From NCBI RefSeq assembly GCF_001639725.1, contig NZ_LTAW01000005.1, positions 62,001 to 126,000 on the forward strand: 64,000 nucleotides of DNA, read 5' to 3'. A program made the translations under genes and the position numbers. The stretch comes from Marinomonas atlantica. Its GTDB lineage: Bacteria > Pseudomonadota > Gammaproteobacteria > Pseudomonadales > Marinomonadaceae. Below are positions 23,467-33,389 of this stretch, piece after piece. The number at the start of each line of letters is the position of its first letter. The stretch's first letter is position 1. The notes beneath the pieces are model-generated. The model did no database searches, had not been told where the DNA came from, and worked only from the letters and a program-made list of their open reading frames with translations.

Positions 23467-26307
23467 ATGAGTGATACGTTTAATGTGAAAGATACGATCT
23501 CGGTCGATGGTAAAAAGCATGCCTACTACAGTTTGCCCAAATTGACCGACACCTATGAGAACATCAGCCGATTGCCATACTGCATGAAAGTTGTCTTAGA
23601 AAACCTGTTGCGTAATGAAGACGGTGGTCAGTCGGTGGGCAAAGACCACATTGAGGCGGTGGCCAATTGGGACGCCAAAGCCGAAGCGTCTAAAGAGATC
23701 GCGTTCATGCCAGCGCGCGTGGTGCTACAAGATTTTACTGGTGTGCCGTCGGTGGTGGATCTGGCCGCGATGCGGGATGCGGTGGTGAAGCTTGGCGGTA
23801 AAGCGGAGCAAATCAATCCGTTTATTCCCAGTGAGCTGGTGGTCGATCACTCTGTACAAGTGGACGCCTATGGTCGCGAAGACTCGTTGGATTTAAACGA
23901 AAAAATCGAATTCAAGCGCAACCAAGAACGTTATGAGTTTTTAAACTGGGGCAGTAATGCTTTTAAAAACTTTGTTGTTGTGCCGCCTGCGACGGGTATT
24001 GTGCATCAGGTCAACCTAGAGTACCTCGCCCGCGTGGTAATGGCCTCTGAGGTCGACGGCGAGCTAACGGCTTACCCTGATACGGTGTTTGGTACGGACA
24101 GTCATACGACCATGATTAATGGTATTGGTGTGCTTGGTTGGGGGGTGGGCGGCATCGAAGCGGAAGCGGCCATGCTGGGTCAACCTTCCTCAATGCTGAT
24201 TCCCCAAGTGGTTGGGTTTGAGTTGACTGGTAAATTGACCGAAGGTGTGACTGCCACCGATTTGGTGCTGCGTGTGGTTGAGATGCTGCGTGCTCACGGT
24301 GTGGTTGGAAAATTCGTTGAGTTCTTCGGTGAAGGCTTACACAACATGCCGCTGGCCGACCGAGCCACCATTGCCAATATGGCGCCGGAATATGGGGCGA
24401 CGTGTGGCATCTTCCCAATAGACCAGATGGCGATTGATTACTTGCGTCTGTCCGGTCGTGATGAAGCACACATCGAGCTGGTTGAGCAATATGCCAAAAA
24501 GCAAGGGCTTTGGCATGATGCCGATACGCCAGCGGCAACTTACTCAAGCAAGTTAGTACTTGATTTATCATCTGTACAACCTGCCATGGCGGGGCCAAAT
24601 TTACCGCAGCAGCGTATCAATTTATCAGATATGCATGAGAAGTTTGGGGAAACCATCGCGCAGATGTCAAAAGGTCGTACCCCTGAAAGTGACGCCAAAG
24701 CGAGGTTTGATCACGAGGGTGGAGAGAAAGAGCAGGCCGACAACTTAGCCGCTGAACCCAAAATCGATGTGGATACCCAAACCGAAGACAGTAAGGCCTA
24801 TCATCCGGCAAACGATGTCTTCTCAAGCGTCAGCATTGATGACAAAAAACATAAATTGCGTGATGGCTCAGTCGTTATCGCAGCGATCACCTCGTGTACC
24901 AATACCTCCAATCCAGCCGTGATGATTGGGGCAGGGCTAGTCGCCAAAAAAGCCGCGGCAAAAGGTTTAAAAGCCAAGCCTTGGGTGAAAACCTCCCTAG
25001 CGCCGGGCTCTAAAGTGGTCACCGATTACCTAGAGAAAACCCATTTAATGGATGAGCTGGAAAAAACCGGCTTTTACTTGGTAGGTTACGGCTGTACAAC
25101 CTGTATTGGTAACTCAGGGCCACTGCCTGAAGCGATTGAAAAAGGCATTGAAGAAAACGATCTGGTAGCAGCAGCGGTGTTATCCGGTAACCGTAACTTT
25201 GAAGGTCGTATTCACTCACACGTCAAAGCCAGTTACTTGGCGTCACCACCGCTGGTGGTCGCGTATGCGCTAGCGGGCACCGTGGACATTGATTTGACGA
25301 CTCATCCAATTGGTCAAGACCAAAATGGCGAAGATGTGTTTCTTAAAGACATCTGGCCGACCTCGGATGAGATCAATGAGCTGATCGCAAACAACATTGA
25401 TGCCGACATGTTCCGTAAAAACTACGGTGAAGTATTTAAAGGCAGCCAAGCCTGGAATGCCATCAGTTCAGAAGACAGTCAGCTGTATCCTTGGAGTGAG
25501 GAGTCAACGTACATCAAAAACCCTCCTTTCTTCGATGGTATGACACTCGAGCCAGAAGGGATTCCTGATATCGATGGCGCGCGTATTTTAGGTCTGTTTG
25601 GGGACTCGATTACCACCGATCACATTTCGCCCGCCGGTAGCATCGCGCCTGACTCGCCTGCCGGCCAATACTTACAATCGCGTTGTGTGCTGAAGGAAGA
25701 CTTCAATAGCTATGGCTCACGCCGTGGTAACGATGCGGTCATGACTCGAGGCACCTTTGCCAACATCCGTATCAAAAATACCATGTTGGGGGGCAAAGAG
25801 GGCGGCTATACCTATTACTTCAATGGGGACAGTGCCACGCTGCAAGATGGCGAAGAGATGCCTATTTACGATGCCGCGATGAAGTACAAAGCGGACCAGC
25901 GTCCTCTTGTGATTCTCGGTGGCGCGGCGTATGGCTCAGGTTCCAGCCGTGATTGGGCGGCGAAAGGTACCAGTTTGCTCGGCGTCAAAGCAGTTTTGAC
26001 TAGCTCATTTGAGCGTATTCACCGCTCGAATCTAGTGGGAATGGGCGTATTACCTTTGACCTTTAAAGGCGACGAAAACGCGGCGACCTATAAGCTAGAC
26101 GGCTCGGAAGTGCTAAGTATTACAGGGCTTGATAACGGTGAGAGTAAGAACGCGACGGTCACGGCCACTCGTGCCGATGGCTCGACTGAAGTGTTTGAGG
26201 TCAATGTGATGTTACAAACACCAAAAGAGTGCGAGTACGTGCGTCATGGTGGCGTTTTGCATTATGCGCTACGCCAATTGGCGCGCGAAAATATCGACGC
26301 AGCATAA
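23467..26307 (+). CDS. acnA: aconitate hydratase A
   Basis: 946 aa from the ATG at 23467 (AAGGAAGCTACC before it); an in-frame start 105 bases upstream lacks support. It converts citrate to isocitrate in the TCA cycle. The 4Fe-4S ligand cysteines are in SCTNTSNP and GYGCTTCIGNSGPLPE. The C-terminal swivel domain has YGSGSSRDWAAKG. It is longer than E. coli AcnA because of a polar, acidic linker of about 50 residues just before DGSVVIAAITSCT; this region varies in the family. It is monocistronic, with a terminator at 26340-26372. Confidence 0.96.
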   Translation: MSDTFNVKDTISVDGKKHAYYSLPKLTDTYENISRLPYCMKVVLENLLRNEDGGQSVGKDHIEAVANWDAKAEASKEIAFMPARVVLQDFTGVPSVVDLAAMRDAVVKLGGKAEQINPFIPSELVVDHSVQVDAYGREDSLDLNEKIEFKRNQERYEFLNWGSNAFKNFVVVPPATGIVHQVNLEYLARVVMASEVDGELTAYPDTVFGTDSHTTMINGIGVLGWGVGGIEAEAAMLGQPSSMLIPQVVGFELTGKLTEGVTATDLVLRVVEMLRAHGVVGKFVEFFGEGLHNMPLADRATIANMAPEYGATCGIFPIDQMAIDYLRLSGRDEAHIELVEQYAKKQGLWHDADTPAATYSSKLVLDLSSVQPAMAGPNLPQQRINLSDMHEKFGETIAQMSKGRTPESDAKARFDHEGGEKEQADNLAAEPKIDVDTQTEDSKAYHPANDVFSSVSIDDKKHKLRDGSVVIAAITSCTNTSNPAVMIGAGLVAKKAAAKGLKAKPWVKTSLAPGSKVVTDYLEKTHLMDELEKTGFYLVGYGCTTCIGNSGPLPEAIEKGIEENDLVAAAVLSGNRNFEGRIHSHVKASYLASPPLVVAYALAGTVDIDLTTHPIGQDQNGEDVFLKDIWPTSDEINELIANNIDADMFRKNYGEVFKGSQAWNAISSEDSQLYPWSEESTYIKNPPFFDGMTLEPEGIPDIDGARILGLFGDSITTDHISPAGSIAPDSPAGQYLQSRCVLKEDFNSYGSRRGNDAVMTRGTFANIRIKNTMLGGKEGGYTYYFNGDSATLQDGEEMPIYDAAMKYKADQRPLVILGGAAYGSGSSRDWAAKGTSLLGVKAVLTSSFERIHRSNLVGMGVLPLTFKGDENAATYKLDGSEVLSITGLDNGESKNATVTATRADGSTEVFEVNVMLQTPKECEYVRHGGVLHYALRQLARENIDAA

Positions 26308-26339
26308 TGGCTTAATGTGTTTTTGATAGGACAAAAGTT

Positions 26340-26372
26340 CAACCCTGTAGCATTAGGGGTTGGGCTTTTTTG
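26340..26372 (+). terminator. Rho-independent terminator of acnA
   Basis: CAACCC(T) and (A)GGGGTTG form a stem, followed by GGCTTTTTTG. Confidence 0.8.
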
Positions 26373-26475
26373 TTACTGAGAAAAAGTGTATGAAAGTGGG
26401 TAGCCGTCACCTGAGCATTGATTTTTGAGTGGATGATCCCCACCTCTTTTGTAAACACCATAAGAGGGTAAAAAT

Positions 26476-27000
26476 ATGAGTCGTCATTTTGAGCAAGCCG
26501 AAGGCTTGTGTGAAGAGAAAGATCCTGCCACGAATGGATTTGTTTTTAATCAAACCATGTTGCGTATCGCTGACCCTGCTCGTTCGTTAGATTTTTATAC
26601 GCGTGTGATGGGGATGACGCTGCTGAAGAAGCTCGATTTCCCAGAAATGGAATTCAGTTTGTATTTTCTGACGTACGGTGAAGATTTCTCGGATGTCAGT
26701 TCCGATGACGAGAAGCGCACGGCGCAAACCTTCGGTCGTCCAGCGGTGTTAGAGCTAACCCATAATTGGGGGGATACGGCCGACACAGTCGAATATCACA
26801 GCGGTAACAGTGACCCACGAGGGTTTGGTCACATTGGCTTTCATGTGCCTGAATTGGAAAAGGCTTGTCAGCGTTTTGAAGATTTGGGTGTGACTTTCCA
26901 GAAAAAATTGGCGGACGGCAAGATGAACTACATTGCGTTCATCAAAGACCCCGATGGTTATTGGATTGAGATTTTCGACGCGAATCGTGTAAAAGGCTAA
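26476..27000 (+). CDS. gloA: lactoylglutathione lyase (glyoxalase I), long form
   Basis: 174 aa VOC-fold enzyme that isomerises the hemithioacetal of methylglyoxal and glutathione to S-lactoylglutathione. It has the N-terminal extension of the zinc-type (Pseudomonas GloA-like/eukaryotic) glyoxalase [19 protein letters not shown] carries the first metal-ligand Gln, LELTHNWG the Glu strand, and [10 protein letters not shown] plus [14 protein letters not shown] the C-terminal His/Glu. A second, shorter glyoxalase I is encoded at 41868-42290. Confidence 0.92.
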   Translation: MSRHFEQAEGLCEEKDPATNGFVFNQTMLRIADPARSLDFYTRVMGMTLLKKLDFPEMEFSLYFLTYGEDFSDVSSDDEKRTAQTFGRPAVLELTHNWGDTADTVEYHSGNSDPRGFGHIGFHVPELEKACQRFEDLGVTFQKKLADGKMNYIAFIKDPDGYWIEIFDANRVKG

Positions 27001-27110
27001 GCTGAGCTTTTTATCAGGCATAAGTGCGGTGTGCAAAACGCCTTCTGCCTACCTGCACTAAGTTTCAAATCCACATTGTGCGGCTGAGTATATTTTTCTC
27101 AGCCGCGTTC

Positions 27111-28340
27111 TTACTTAACAGCCTGCACAAACATACTAAATCTGTTTAAGCCAAACTGAGTTTGTGCTTCTTTAATGATGTGTCTGCCTATTGGTAGTGC
27201 TGACGTAGCCGCAGGAGATGGGGCGTTACACACATTGATGGTACGAGCCGTTCTTACGAATAAAAAGTCATCCACCAACTTACCGTCTTTAGAGACCGCT
27301 TGCGCTCTGACGCCTGCTGGGTAAGGGGTCAGGTCTGATTTTTCTACGGAAGGGCAATATTTTTGCACTTCTTTTAAATAGCCGCCTTTAAAGAGCGAAT
27401 TTTTCAATTCCAATAGCCCAGGCTTGAGGTTGTCCATCAATACCTTGCGGATACCAGGGTAGCGAAGGCTTTCTAAGCTGTCCGAAAACGAAATATCGGT
27501 TTTACGGTAGCCTTCACGCTTCCACGCTAGAACAGCGTTTGGCCCTACTGTTACCGTACCATCAATCATGCGCGTTAGATGAACACCAAGAAAAGGCATG
27601 GCTGGGTTGGGGATAGGATATATCAAATGATTGACGATCTGATTGTGTTTTTCGGGTAACAAAAAGTATTCACCGCGGAAAGGACAGATTTGAAACTCCG
27701 GCTCAAGCCCTAGCATTCTCACAACTCGATCCGCCATTAAGCCAGAACAAGATATCAAATATTGGGCGTTATAAGCCCCGGTTGTTGTGTGTGCAGAGAC
27801 TTCCTGAGGTGTTTCATTCAATCCAGTGACATTTGTGTTGTAACGAATCTCGCCACCGCGTTCAATCACATTACGGGCCATGGCTTGGGTGACTTGCTTG
27901 TAATTGACGATGCCACTGGATGGGACAAAAATTGCGCCGATGCCGGTGATGTTCGGTTCACGCTCACGCAGTTCGTCCGCGTTGAGCCAGTAACGTTCCA
28001 AACCATTGGCCTCGGTGCGCTCCCATAAGGCTTTCATGCGTTGCATTTCGAGCGCATTGGTTGCCACTAACAGCTTGCCGCATTCATCATAGGGTATGTT
28101 GTTCTCTTGGCAGAATGCTTTGGTGTCACGGTTACCTTCTAAACAAAACTGGGCTTTGAGGCTACCAGGCGTGTAGTAAACCCCTGCATGAATAACACCA
28201 GAGTTATGGCCCGTCTGATGTTCTGCGGGACCGGATTCTTTTTCAAGTACTAATAGCTTTTTATCTGGGTAGCGCTCAAGCAACTGCATTGCCGTTGACA
28301 TGCCGATTATGCCGCCGCCAATAATCATAAAATCGTACAT
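27111..28340 (-). CDS. lhgO: L-2-hydroxyglutarate oxidase/dehydrogenase
   Basis: 409 aa FAD-dependent DAO-family enzyme. The dinucleotide-binding motif is IIGGGIIGMSTA at residues 6-17, EKESGPAEHQTGHNSGVIHAG follows, and the block CPFRGEYFLL is typical of LhgO. It oxidises L-2-hydroxyglutarate to 2-oxoglutarate and passes electrons to the quinone pool. It lies downstream of csiD on the same strand across a 92-bp gap with a hairpin, so the two steps of glutarate hydroxylation and oxidation are encoded together. Confidence 0.93.
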   Translation of the reverse strand: MYDFMIIGGGIIGMSTAMQLLERYPDKKLLVLEKESGPAEHQTGHNSGVIHAGVYYTPGSLKAQFCLEGNRDTKAFCQENNIPYDECGKLLVATNALEMQRMKALWERTEANGLERYWLNADELREREPNITGIGAIFVPSSGIVNYKQVTQAMARNVIERGGEIRYNTNVTGLNETPQEVSAHTTTGAYNAQYLISCSGLMADRVVRMLGLEPEFQICPFRGEYFLLPEKHNQIVNHLIYPIPNPAMPFLGVHLTRMIDGTVTVGPNAVLAWKREGYRKTDISFSDSLESLRYPGIRKVLMDNLKPGLLELKNSLFKGGYLKEVQKYCPSVEKSDLTPYPAGVRAQAVSKDGKLVDDFLFVRTARTINVCNAPSPAATSALPIGRHIIKEAQTQFGLNRFSMFVQAVK

Positions 28341-28371
28341 CTGTATTGTCTCTTGAAGAGTCCATAAATCG

Positions 28372-28399
28372 ACATCACCGGCCGTGTCTCCGGTGATGT
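28372..28399 (-). promoter_or_regulatory. intercistronic hairpin between csiD and lhgO
   Basis: ACATCACCGG and CCGGTGATGT form a perfect 10-bp stem with an 8-base loop and no T-run. It may attenuate or stabilise the csiD message relative to lhgO. Confidence 0.55.
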
Positions 28400-28432
28400 T
28401 CGGTAGACGTCTATTCTAGTGTATTTTGACCA

Positions 28433-29416
28433 TTACTGGGTCGGGTTGCGTAAGGTTTTTGCGTGGGTGAAGTAACCACGCTGACGCATGAGCTCACGAC
28501 GCAACCCTTGGTGTGCGATAAATTTGTCACGCCCATGTAGCCAGAAATGATTGTTGATGATGAGGAAAGAGCCGGTTGGGACAGGCACGGACAAAGTAGC
28601 CCTACTGGTTTCAAGAGATTCAGATAAGTCTGTTAACCAGTTCCCCTCGACATCATCTTTCGGCTGAACAAATTGATCGATGTACGACATGATGGGCTGC
28701 CCGCAACGATCAATATCAAACACAGCGTGAAAGATATCCTTGCTAGTGTTTTTGCTAGGTGGTGCGCTCCAGCGTATGCTTTGATGTGCCAAGGGGTCTG
28801 TACTGAAACGCTCAAGATCTTCCCAATCATCCAAGTGCAGCAACAACGAATTACCGCCTTCCATGTTTTGCTCGTCCACTTTCAGCATCATCACATAGTC
28901 AGTGTCTTGCTCTACGTATGTGCCATCGTTATGCAGCTCCATTACACGATGTGCTTGACGTAGATAACTGTCTGAGTTGTCTTCGTTTTTGACGACAAAA
29001 CGCGCGTAATACTGGCCGCTCATGGCGTCAAAGTTAGAGCGTCCTAAAAGATGAGCGATGGCCGTTGTAAATTTGACCATATCTTCGGCTTGAGTGACTT
29101 CGTTCAAACCTTCAGGCGTGATCAACAAAGCGCCGCTGTTTCGATCAACAAGTGTTTCTACTAAGACAGACTGAAGTTGATCATCACAAAGCCTATTTAA
29201 AATGCTAGCAACACGAAATCGTAGCATCGATTTATATTCCAAGGCTTGTACCGGAAATTTTTCGACCTCTTTAAGAAAGGCAGTAATCAGTGATTGCTCG
29301 AAGTGAAGTTGAAGCAAGCGTGGGCTTTGCTCAGACGGCCTTAGAGAAAAGCTTGAATGGCTATGGCAGTTAGGCGAATTTGATACAGCGGCTATGGACA
29401 TGGGGGCCTCGTTCAT
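28433..29416 (-). CDS. glaH: glutarate 2-hydroxylase, Fe(II)/2-oxoglutarate-dependent
   Basis: 327 aa CsiD-family dioxygenase. The iron ligands line up as His162 and Asp164 in ELHNDGTY and His294 in [12 protein letters not shown]; the 2-oxoglutarate-binding Arg lies in [10 protein letters not shown]. It hydroxylates glutarate to L-2-hydroxyglutarate, the substrate of LhgO encoded next. Divergent from a GntR-type regulator, with two 15-bp direct repeats between them. Also known as csiD. The lysine-to-glutarate genes (gabT, gabD) are not in this window. Confidence 0.93.
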   Translation of the reverse strand: MNEAPMSIAAVSNSPNCHSHSSFSLRPSEQSPRLLQLHFEQSLITAFLKEVEKFPVQALEYKSMLRFRVASILNRLCDDQLQSVLVETLVDRNSGALLITPEGLNEVTQAEDMVKFTTAIAHLLGRSNFDAMSGQYYARFVVKNEDNSDSYLRQAHRVMELHNDGTYVEQDTDYVMMLKVDEQNMEGGNSLLLHLDDWEDLERFSTDPLAHQSIRWSAPPSKNTSKDIFHAVFDIDRCGQPIMSYIDQFVQPKDDVEGNWLTDLSESLETSRATLSVPVPTGSFLIINNHFWLHGRDKFIAHQGLRRELMRQRGYFTHAKTLRNPTQ

Positions 29417-29488
29417 CTTTGTAATTTTTTGGGCATGACATTGTTGTTTTGAAAGTGGGTAAGCAATAAATAATATTTACGTTTTTTA

Positions 29489-29533
29489 AAAATATCTACA
29501 TTTTTGGTTTTCGTCAACAAAATATCTACATTT
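29489..29533. promoter_or_regulatory. pair of 15-bp direct repeats in the glaH-csiR divergent region
   Basis: AAAATATCTACATTT occurs at 29489-29503 and again at 29519-29533, exactly 30 bp apart, close to three helical turns. They sit between glaH and the GntR-type regulator gene, the expected place for CsiR/GlaR operators. Confidence 0.6.
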
Positions 29534-29620
29534 ACAGTTTTTGACGATAAAATTGCTTTGTGTGGCATTATGGGAATGGCTATAATCCGTTCACTCATAC
29601 ACCTTTGATATGGATGCTTC

Positions 29621-30319
29621 ATGGCTACCAATGACGAAAAAAACAATCTGGTGAACCTTGCCTATGTTGCGCTAAAACGAGACATTACTGAGGGTGTATA
29701 TCGACCCGGTGATAAGTTGCTCATGCGGGGGTTAAAAGAGCGCTACGAGATTGGCTCTGGCCCTATGCGCGAAGCGCTTTCACGACTTGTTTCTGAACAC
29801 CTCGTCACCGCTATTAGCCAGCGCGGCTTTCGTGTTGCATCGATGTCGATCGAGGAACTGACCGATCTCTACTTTGCCCGTGCCCATTTGGAAGCCATGA
29901 TTACCGAGCTTGCAGTGAAGTTAGGGGATGAAAGCTGGGAAGCAGGTGTGATTGCAAGTACGCATACGTTATCGAAAGTGGCTCAGTTAACCAGTGCTGA
30001 AGACATGTTAGGGCTGTGGGATGCCCGTCATAAAGCATTTCATCTCGCGATCGCCCAAGGCTGTGGTTCTGCTAAATTATTAGAGCTTCGACTGACGATG
30101 CTTGATCAGGTTGAGCGATATCGACAACTTTGGTTGCGCCATACGGTGTTTTCTGCTGATGCTTTAGAGGCGAAACGCGAAGAGCATCGACAGCTTGTTG
30201 AGGTATTACTGTCTCGAGATCACGTTAAAGCACGAGACATGATGTTCGAGCATATGACTGGCCCCGTGTCGATCATTTCAGAAATAATAGAAGCGCGAGA
30301 CCTAGCCTGTCAGGCATAA
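29621..30319 (+). CDS. csiR: GntR/FadR-family regulator of glutarate catabolism (CsiR/GlaR-like)
   Basis: 232 aa. N-terminal GntR winged helix with RDITEGVYRPGDKL and GSGPMREALSRL, then an FCD ligand domain (LYFARAHLEAMITELAV, ARHKAFHLAIAQGCG). It is divergent from glaH-lhgO and shares a 200-bp control region with tandem AAAATATCTACATTT sites. In E. coli CsiR represses this pathway and responds to glutarate, and the same is likely here. The symbol rests on position and family. Confidence 0.82.
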   Translation: MATNDEKNNLVNLAYVALKRDITEGVYRPGDKLLMRGLKERYEIGSGPMREALSRLVSEHLVTAISQRGFRVASMSIEELTDLYFARAHLEAMITELAVKLGDESWEAGVIASTHTLSKVAQLTSAEDMLGLWDARHKAFHLAIAQGCGSAKLLELRLTMLDQVERYRQLWLRHTVFSADALEAKREEHRQLVEVLLSRDHVKARDMMFEHMTGPVSIISEIIEARDLACQA

Positions 30320-30509
30320 ATTAACTGTTTATTTAGTCATGCCTCTAAGCGCCCTAATTCATAACGTTTCATGTCGGGTCTTATCAGAAAAAGGCAAAAA
30401 TTAGTATATTCGCATTGCGACGAGTCTTAGGAAGGTAATCTCGAAAAGCTTTATGGTAGGTTACGGAGTCTAAAATAATAGTTGAGTGTAATTGCTAAGG
30501 AGTCGCAAA

Positions 30510-31226
30510 ATGCGTTTGAAGTCAGGTGTGATGGTCTTGGGTATGTTGCTAGGGGCGGGGAGTGTGCCTGCGTTGGCGGCGACATTTGAAGTACCTCAGA
30601 ATTTTGAAATCATGTATGTGGACTTAGAAAGTACCAGCTTCGGAAATGATTTTGAAACGGATATAGAACCGGGCGAACGTCAGTTTGTAGTGCGATTTAA
30701 CCAGCGTATCGGCGGTGGCAGTAATGCGGAATTTTTTGAGTCTCAGCCATACATTATTGATGTCAAAGTGAAACAAGATTCCGATATTGTTCTTCAAGCA
30801 CCATATTTCTTCAATAAGAGCGATGCTGAGCGTTTCGCGAAAGCGCCTGAGTTTTCGTTAGTTGATGAAGGTCGAATGGATAAATTGGATTATCAAATCC
30901 GTATGCTACCAAAAAAATCAGGCTTTCAACCATCGCGTGATTACAAAAGTGAGATTCGTGAGTTTACAGCAACTTATAAGCAGCCAGTCGCAGATAAGCC
31001 TACAGCGGAGGCAAAACAAGTCGCGGTTACTGAAGAGCTTGAGATGCTTAAGTTCTGGTACAACAAAGCTGATGCCGCAACCCGCAAAGACATTCGTATT
31101 TGGATGATTGATCCCTCGCATAAAGCAGAACAGAGCAACAATGCCTACGATATGATGGTGTTTTGGTTCAAGAAAGCCTCTACAGAAGATCAAAAAGCCT
31201 TCCAAGTTTGGCTGTTAAGCGAATAA
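30510..31226 (+). CDS. DUF2057-like secreted protein
   Basis: 238 aa from the ATG at 30510, with AAGGAGTC upstream; a TTG 18 bases earlier overlaps that site. A signal peptide (GVMVLGMLLGAGSVPALA) directs it to the periplasm. The body resembles DUF2057/YccT proteins: early beta strands with FEIMYVDLES and GERQFVVRFN, then IIDVKVKQDSDIVLQAPYF. The C-terminus has two similar segments, LEMLKFWYNKADAATRKDIRIW and the later MVFWFKKASTEDQKAFQVW, a short internal duplication. Function unknown. Confidence 0.7.
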   Translation: MRLKSGVMVLGMLLGAGSVPALAATFEVPQNFEIMYVDLESTSFGNDFETDIEPGERQFVVRFNQRIGGGSNAEFFESQPYIIDVKVKQDSDIVLQAPYFFNKSDAERFAKAPEFSLVDEGRMDKLDYQIRMLPKKSGFQPSRDYKSEIREFTATYKQPVADKPTAEAKQVAVTEELEMLKFWYNKADAATRKDIRIWMIDPSHKAEQSNNAYDMMVFWFKKASTEDQKAFQVWLLSE

Positions 31227-31492
31227 TTGATGCTTTAGCCATGGGGTTAGATTTCAATGACGAATATCTGACTCCTTTGAATATTATCTAATACATCTAT
31301 GATCATTTTAAATCTGATGTAGGGCTCTGAGTAGACAATCGAGCGTTCAATAGATTTGGCATTCGGTGATGACATGTGGGAAGAAGCGCTTTCAATACAA
31401 ACCTTGTTTTCTTAAATGCTAAGCTTTGCCCAAGGTAACGGGGTTGCGTATGATGTTCGATTTAACAAAAGACGCTGTTATTGAGTGCTGAT
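31227..31492. other. intergenic region before the HPP gene
   Basis: No gene seen. A sequence-derived promoter cannot be assigned with confidence. Confidence 0.4.
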
Positions 31493-32041
31493 ATGAAGTT
31501 TTATTTATCCCGAATGCGAGCTAAAGATATATGCCCGCCACGTAAGCCTTTTAGTAAAATTGTGTGGTCTTGGATAGGTTCCTTTTTAGGTATCTTCTTG
31601 ATCGCAAGCTTGGGCGAACTGTGGAGTTTTAATCAAGATAGTATGCTGTTTTTGATTGGCTCGTTCGGCGCGTCCGCTGTGTTGATTTTTGGTGCTCCGC
31701 TTGCTGAGTTCTCTCAGCCTCGTAATTTGGTTGGCGGGCATTTTTTTTCAGCTTTGGTCGGGGTGACCGTCCATATAGCGATTCCAAGTGACGTTATTTT
31801 AGCCAGCTCGTTAGCCGTATCTTTATCCATCGCCACCATGCATTTTACACGTACTCTACATCCACCCGGTGGAGCTACGGCGCTTATTGCTGTGATTAGT
31901 GGGGCGCAGGTACAAAGCCTTGGTTACTGGTATGCACTCACTCCTGTATTGGTGGGGGCTCTAATCATGCTTATGGTCGCACTGTTTGTGAACAATATGT
32001 CTGGCAATCCAAAGCGGCATTACCCGGTTTATTGGTGGTAA
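31493..32041 (+). CDS. HPP-family integral membrane protein
   Basis: 182 aa from the ATG at 31493. An in-frame TTG four codons earlier is possible. Four to five hydrophobic segments follow an N-terminal cytoplasmic PPRKPF. The family-defining HPP motif is seen as TRTLHPPGGATALIAV near residue 120. HPP proteins are inner-membrane proteins; some are linked to nitrite transport, others uncharacterised. The next gene, 66 bp downstream on the same strand, is another membrane protein. Confidence 0.85.
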   Translation: MKFYLSRMRAKDICPPRKPFSKIVWSWIGSFLGIFLIASLGELWSFNQDSMLFLIGSFGASAVLIFGAPLAEFSQPRNLVGGHFFSALVGVTVHIAIPSDVILASSLAVSLSIATMHFTRTLHPPGGATALIAVISGAQVQSLGYWYALTPVLVGALIMLMVALFVNNMSGNPKRHYPVYWW

Positions 32042-32107
32042 AGAAGCGATTGGCATTTTCTGAGTCGATGGTACGCTCTCGTCTCATAACACATTAAGGT
32101 GAATCTG

Positions 32108-33325
32108 ATGCGTACGGCTTGGAAACAGAACAAAGACCTTTTGTTGGTGTTACTTTTTGTTTTCTTTGGTTGGGTCGGTTTTATTGACCAATACGCCGAG
32201 GTATATATTAATGCTTCACTTGTATCCGCCGGCGCGTCGTTTGGTGTAGCGAAACTGTTCAATGCGACGGTGTCTGTTTTATCCACGATTACACTAAACG
32301 TGCCAGTGGTTGGCTCGATCCAAATTGGTCAGTTGTTAGACCCTCTAAACGATCTTGTCGAGGATTTTTCCTCGGTCATGAAATACGCGATCTCATCGCT
32401 TCTGATTCAAAAGTTTTTAGTCGAAATACTCCAGACAATCCATTTCAAAGTGTTCTTGCTGTTTTCTGGGGTGGTCTTTGTACTTACTAAATATACCTTT
32501 AAAGAGTATCGAACCGTCGCATATAAAGTGTTCCTGTTCGCAGTCATGTGTAAATTTTCGATTGCGGCGGTGGCACTCGGCAGTAGCTGGGTGGACAGCG
32601 CATTTATTGATGATGTCGTTCAAAAAGAAAACGCCATTTTAGAGGCGTTTCCCGTATCGCCAAGTCAGCTTGATGATACCTTAGACTTATCCAGTGAAAT
32701 AAATAAACAGATTGCCTCTAAACTTGAAACGGCTCAACTTGAGCAGAAACTCATGCAAGTACAATTAGATACGTTGGCTACAGAGGAAGCGGAAAAGCAA
32801 CAGCAGATTGACGAGATTGACCTGACGTTAGTTGAGCTATCAGGTGGCAAAACAGGGTTTTCTGCATTATTTGAAAAAGCCAGTGATGAACAGCAGTCAT
32901 TAAACGCTCAACGAACGGTCTTGGCGCATCAGTTAAAGCGTATTCAATACGATATTGAAGCAACTGAAGATGAAATCGCTGAATCCAAAGAGACTGCTTC
33001 TGATCTAAAAGAGCGTTTAGAAGGAGAAAAAAGTACCTTTCAAAGCATCCGCGATGGCTTTAACCAAGTCACCATGGCCGCGAAAAACAAAATCACTGGA
33101 TTTGTGAGTACGTTAAACCAATCGATGGATCATTTTTTAAATTTGATCGCTTTGTTTGTATTGAAAACCGTGATCATCCCACTAGTGTTTTTAGTGGCGA
33201 CTTACAAAGTATTTGTCAGACTCTGGGGGATGACACCAGTGGCCAGGGCCAAGCATTTGCAAGATGCTGTTGTGCGCACTACATCTGAAAATCTGGATGG
33301 CCCCCAAAATACCTTTGATAAATAA
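32108..33325 (+). CDS. hypothetical membrane protein with a long coiled coil
   Basis: 405 aa from ATG at 32108 (AAGGTG upstream). Hydrophobic segments lie near residues 11-28, 100-135 and 140-165. A long charged region of about 130 residues (KLETAQLEQKLMQVQLDTLA, EEAEKQQQIDEIDLTLVEL, EDEIAESKETASDL) should form a coiled coil in the periplasm or cytoplasm, and a final hydrophobic segment follows (LIALFVLKTVIIPLVFLVAT). I do not recognise the family. It may be co-expressed with the HPP gene. Confidence 0.75.
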   Translation: MRTAWKQNKDLLLVLLFVFFGWVGFIDQYAEVYINASLVSAGASFGVAKLFNATVSVLSTITLNVPVVGSIQIGQLLDPLNDLVEDFSSVMKYAISSLLIQKFLVEILQTIHFKVFLLFSGVVFVLTKYTFKEYRTVAYKVFLFAVMCKFSIAAVALGSSWVDSAFIDDVVQKENAILEAFPVSPSQLDDTLDLSSEINKQIASKLETAQLEQKLMQVQLDTLATEEAEKQQQIDEIDLTLVELSGGKTGFSALFEKASDEQQSLNAQRTVLAHQLKRIQYDIEATEDEIAESKETASDLKERLEGEKSTFQSIRDGFNQVTMAAKNKITGFVSTLNQSMDHFLNLIALFVLKTVIIPLVFLVATYKVFVRLWGMTPVARAKHLQDAVVRTTSENLDGPQNTFDK

Positions 33326-33389
33326 TTTTAATCAATTTCAGAAAAACCTTTATGTTGGCATTCAAACGCAAAGGCTTCGTTGCTGTTGG

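Noticed and set aside
24116..24598. 160-codon ORF antisense to acnA
   Set aside because: A shadow of the conserved acnA codons; composition (His/Gln/Pro-rich) is typical of antisense frames.
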